Below are positions 60,889 to 64,000 of a stretch of DNA of 64,000 bases, one piece after another; the first letter of the stretch is position 1, and the number at the start of each line of letters is the position of its first letter. This stretch comes from Trichomonas vaginalis G3. Its lineage: Eukaryota; Parabasalia; Trichomonadida; Trichomonadidae. Made by a program: the position numbers and the translations under genes. The stretch spans positions 17,762,082-17,826,081 of the forward strand of contig NC_067207.1 in NCBI RefSeq assembly GCF_026262505.1. Reading direction: 5' to 3'. Under the pieces are notes generated by a model. It was not told where the DNA came from. It was given only the letters and a program-made list of their open reading frames with translations, and did no database searches.

Positions 60889-61005
60889 CCAGGCACTGAT
60901 ACATAAGAGTATATAAGAATTTACGAAAAAGTGACACTTTCAATAGGGAGTAACACTTAAAAAGTGACAATTTAAAATTCACAATAAATAAAAATAATAA
61001 ATTTT

Positions 61006-61550
61006 TTAGTCTATTAAATTATTCTTTTCTTTGAAATCCTCTAAAAATTCTTCGAAATGTTCTAAAATATAATCTGGAGAATTATAACAAAATTCATTAA
61101 TTTCTAACATATACGTATCTAACAATTCATTTGGAATTTCAAACGATCTTAAATATGTAATTGAATTTTGTATCTTCTCATTTATTTGAGAAAGTTTTTC
61201 TTCAGCATTTTCCAATAAAAATCTTAATGGATTCAAATTGGCTTCTTGATTCTGAACAAAATTTAAATACTTGGTATAACATGATTGAACTTCTCTTTTC
61301 AATTTTGTTTTATAATCTGTCAATCGAGGCTCGCGAATTCTAATTGAAGGAATAAAACCTGTTTGAAGTAAATTGTTTTTAATACGATAAAAGTAATTGG
61401 GTGCAACTTCTTCTAAAAGATTTTGACAAAAACATCAATTCTTTGATTTTTAACGCAGCCAAAATCGTGATATTTTATCTTTTTAAATAAAGATTCAGAA
61501 ACGTTATTCACAACGGTTAATTCATTTGGTCTGGCAGCGGCTATCCACAT
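61006..61550 (-). pseudogene. Truncated, frameshifted gene of unknown family
   Basis: On the minus strand the frame begins MWIAAARPNELTVVNN inside hairpin-array sequence. It is frameshifted near 61,430 and ends in a 105-residue helical part (KLSQINEKIQNSITYLRSF). The front is cut by the array, so this looks like a host or element gene invaded or truncated by hairpin DNA. Two AAAAAGTGACA words lie just past its end (60,930, 60,959). I do not recognise the family. Confidence 0.5.
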
Positions 61551-62248
61551 CATAGCCAACAATTCCTTATACAAAATTCAAAAACTTGGGTGCAATCAGA
61601 ACTGATTGCACCCAAGTTTTTGAACTTTCTTGAGGGAATTAAAGGTGAGAGATTTATAGTCTATCTATATATCTCCCACCCTCTAATTCCCTCCCTGACA
61701 GCGGGAAACTTGTCTGAATGTTAAACTATTCAGACAAAGTTTCCCACTGTTTGCGAAGGAATTGTTGGCTATGATGTACTGATTCATGATCAGTACATCA
61801 TAGCCACAATTCCTTATATAAAATTCAAAAACTTGGGTGCAATCAGAACTGATTGCACCCAAGTTTTTGAACTTTCTTGAGGGAATTAAAGGGTGAGAGA
61901 TTTATAGTCTATCTATATATCTCCCACCCTCTAATTCCCTCCCTGACAGCGGGAAACTTTGTCTGAATGTTAAACTATTCAGACAAAGTTTCCCACTGTT
62001 TGCGAAGGAATTGTTGGCTATGATGTACTGATCATGAATCAGTACATCATAGCCAACAATTCCTTATATAAAATTCAAAAACTTGGGTGCAATCAGTTGA
62101 TTGCACCCAAGTTTTTTGAACTTTCTTGAGGGAATGGAAGAGTAAGAGGTATACATTATGAATATATACCTCTTACCCTTCCATTCCCTCTCTGACAGCG
62201 GGAAACTTTGTCTGAATGTTAAACTATTCAGACAAAGTTTCCCGCTGT
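61545..62248. repeat. Four-hairpin modules, 247-250-bp period, about 2.7 copies (array 3)
   Basis: Each unit holds four hairpins: AAACTTGGGTGCAATCAG (48 bp), GAGGGAATTAAAGGGTG (63 bp), CAGCGGGAAACTTTGTCTG (52 bp) and GGAATTGTTGGCTATGATG (57 bp). Units start at 61,577, 61,824 and 62,074. The third unit has changed stems on both arms (GGAATGGAAGAGTAAGAGG), so pairing is kept. An incomplete half-hairpin lies at the left edge. Confidence 0.93.
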
Positions 62249-62810
62249 CAGCGAAAGAATTGTTCCATCTGGTGCATAGAGTGTGAATCTATGCACCAAA
62301 TGGAGCAAGTCCCTCGCGAAATTGCCCAAACTTGCGTCGCATTTCAAAGATTGCGACCCAAATTTTGGCGATTTCTAGTAGAGATGGAGTATTTTGAGTC
62401 ACTGACCTATATGCAGTGGCTCAAAGGGCTCCATCTCTACTTTGAAGCAAGGAAACTTTCCTCGAAATTTTGATAATTTGAAGAAAGTTTTCAAGCAATT
62501 AACAAAGGATTACTCGCTATGAGGTAAAAATTCTAGATTTTCACCTCATAGCGGAGCTTCCCTTTCATTGCTTGAAAACTTTCCCAGCTTCAAAATTGGG
62601 GAAAGGTGTAAAGTCGACTCCGATACCAGCAGGTACCAGAGTATTTAAAGAGAAACCCTCGTACGAGTTTCTATGAAGACCTTCTCATTCAAGAAGATCT
62701 TAATAGAAAATCGTACGAGGGCATTGGAAACTCGCGTCTGGTACATGTTGGTACCAGAGTGTTTGAGATTTGAAGACTCTGGTACTAACATGTACCAGAA
62801 TTTATGATGA
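62249..62810. repeat. Degenerate and nested long hairpins
   Basis: Continuation of array 3 with diverged stems, such as TTCCATCTGGTGCATAG, GTAGAGATGGAGTATTTTG, CGCTATGAGGT and CCCTCGTACGAG, plus GGTACCAGAGT/ACTCTGGTAC pairs near 62,630-62,800. Some stems are nested in each other. No coding frame is supported. Bases 62,811-62,889 show nothing. Confidence 0.75.
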
Positions 62811-62889
62811 ATTTAAGATGGACCATTATAAAATGGTAGCGGTTTGTTTCAAAAAAATTTAGATGAGATTTGCATAGATTAGATTATAT

Positions 62890-63544
62890 TGTTGCATGCT
62901 AAGATCAGTCATAATGTAAACCTCTCAATTTTTATTGTCGTGGGAAGTATCTCAATTCCTTCAAAAAAATTGAAAAAACTATTTAATTTTAAAAATATAA
63001 TACTTTTAATTAGTTAATTAATTGGAGATATTTTAAAAAATCACTTTGATAATATTTTTGAGAACTTTAATTAAAAAAATATATTCAAAAATATCCAGGA
63101 TATCAAGAGTGAATTGTTCCTTATGAGGTATATAGTTATAATGTATACCTCATAAGGAACAATTCCCTCCTTAAAAACGAGAAAACTTTTCGAAATTGTT
63201 TATCATTTCGAACAAGTTTTCTCGTTTTTAATAACAAACTAAAGGCTATGAGGCCTGATTATATATTAGTGCCTCACAGCCTTTAGTTCCTAATAGATAG
63301 CTGGAAACTTTCTCCAAATGATAAGTTATTCAGAGAAAGTTTCCCAGCTATCAAGAGGGAATTGTTCCTTATGAGGTATATAGTTATAATGTATACCTCA
63401 TAAGGAACAATTCCCTCCTTAAAATCGTAGACATTTTTATACTTATTAATCAACCATTCAAAATCATATTCCTCTGAAAAGTTATTTTATTAAAAATTTA
63501 GAATTTTAATAAATATAGAGTTTGAATTTCATACAATACCTATA
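62890..63544. mobile_element. Hairpin-array element, second copy, interrupted by Polinton C
   Basis: Nearly identical to 59,944-60,593, including a four-hairpin module at 63,111-63,415 with a 247-bp period. It stops at CAATACCTATA, where Polinton C begins; the undisturbed copy reads on into TATTTTC at the same place (about 60,594). Confidence 0.9.
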
Positions 63545-64000
63545 AGGTCAGGTATGAGGGGCTTCCAGGCACTTCGTGCCCTCTAGCCCATAAGAAAACC
63601 TAGAGGAGAACTAAAAAAATTATATAGTAAAAAATTAAAGTTTTTATTCGTTAAGAACGACATCGCTATTGTTTTCTTCTTCCTCCTCCTCTTCTTCATT
63701 GTCAGTATCTGATGGCTCTTTGTCAGCCACATGACCAGCAACAAATATTGAGACAAATTGTTTCTTTGGTTTTGTTAACAGGAACTTTTGATGGTCGTAG
63801 AACACGAATTCTACATTTTGAAAATGTTGTGCTGAGTATTCTGTGAAATGGGAAATTGGAATTGGTTCTCCCATGCCAAAACCAGCAATGGACGCGAACA
63901 AAACATCGTCTTCGACTCTTGCAGGTTTGTCAATTGCAACAGTAGTTATTATGTGGGGTTTTCCTTCACATCCTGCAAGAGATTGTACATGATAGATTGC
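63545..64000. mobile_element. Polinton element C, left end only
   Basis: Starts AGGTCAGGTATGAGGGGC with the GGCAC/GTGCC hairpin form of the family end, so it is a close relative of element B. Only the end and part of one gene are in the window. State of the rest unknown. Confidence 0.85.
63644..64000 (-). CDS. Nucleoplasmin-like acidic-tailed protein (partial at window edge)
   Basis: The frame is open from the window end to the stop at 63,644. Visible strands are ITTVAIDKPARVEDDVLFA, SIAGFGMGEPIPISHF, NVEFVFYDHQKFLL and FVSIFVAGHV, then an acidic tail (SDTDNEEEEEEEE). This order matches NPL cores of FKBP39 and plant HD2 proteins (VLHISQ, GEPV, FDLVF, VYFLGY in the family). Position next to the end and orientation match the gene at 55,005-56,114 in element B. 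Confidence 0.65.
   Translation of the reverse strand, partial: AIYHVQSLAGCEGKPHIITTVAIDKPARVEDDVLFASIAGFGMGEPIPISHFTEYSAQHFQNVEFVFYDHQKFLLTKPKKQFVSIFVAGHVADKEPSDTDNEEEEEEEENNSDVVLNE

Noticed and set aside
61425-61550. Tyrosine recombinase C-terminal fragment (AARPNEL)
   Set aside because: The ARPNEL string recalls a recombinase motif, but no other catalytic residues follow in the expected places.
61161-62473. Short frames within the hairpin arrays
   Set aside because: They run through palindromic stems and are open only because of the base composition of the stems.
59801-63415. CRISPR-like array
   Set aside because: Repeats are long palindromes with different stems and hardly any spacers; there are no constant short repeats and no cas genes, and the genome is eukaryotic.
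59944-63544. LTR retrotransposon with TGTT...AACA direct repeats
   Set aside because: The two direct repeats are separate elements. The first has its own inverted ends and CCAG duplication, and no reverse transcriptase or gag lies between them.

Overview
The window looks like nuclear DNA of a parabasalid, most likely a trichomonad such as Tritrichomonas or Trichomonas. It is very AT-rich, the host genes have no introns, and it carries a BspA-like leucine-rich fragment, a class I-like PI3-kinase and several Polinton/Maverick elements with protein-primed DNA polymerases. Only four stretches look like ordinary host genes: the BspA-like fragment (about 20 kb), the PI3-kinase (21.3-24.7 kb), a multi-pass membrane protein (26.8-27.7 kb) and a calcineurin-like phosphoesterase (28.1-28.8 kb). 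Almost everything else is mobile or repetitive.

Layout. (1) About 1-17.5 kb: element A, Polinton-like and built as a giant palindrome. Two inverted arms of more than 6 kb each carry polymerase, integrase and small genes. They flank one central primase-helicase gene and two arrays of 118-bp iteron-like repeats. No capsid or packaging gene is visible in it. (2) 17.5-19.4 kb: a small terminal-inverted-repeat (TIR) element, two 120-bp tandem arrays and a compact three-way-junction palindrome. (3) 19.4-31.8 kb: the host genes, a 1.25-kb foldback element, further tandem arrays and arrays of long hairpins. (4) 31.8-56.2 kb: element B, a 24.4-kb Polinton with matched ends and a 5-bp target duplication. 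It has an adenine methylase, integrase, tail-fibre-like protein, polymerase, packaging ATPase, SF3 helicase, capsid proteins and a nucleoplasmin-like protein. Its extent is whole but many genes are broken. (5) 56.2-63.5 kb: a tRNA-like Pol III unit, a decayed pogo-like transposon, a second copy of the foldback element, and hairpin-array elements. (6) 63.5 kb to the end: the first 456 bases of a third Polinton, C, of the same family as B, inserted into a hairpin element.

The most unusual feature is a recurring module of about 248-250 bp made of four different long hairpins set end to end. Modules at 31.3, 60.2, 61.6 and 63.1 kb keep the same period and hairpin length although many of their stem sequences differ; the 60.2 and 63.1 kb modules are copies of one element. 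Also notable: a foldback element whose 70-bp spacer is inverted between its two copies; a covarying hairpin in the Polinton ends; a nucleoplasmin-like acidic-tailed protein at the ends of Polintons B and C; an HNH domain inside the element A polymerase; and a short motif (AAAAGTGACA) shared by transposon ends, Polinton genes and a host gene start. All identifications come from reading the sequence, with no database search.
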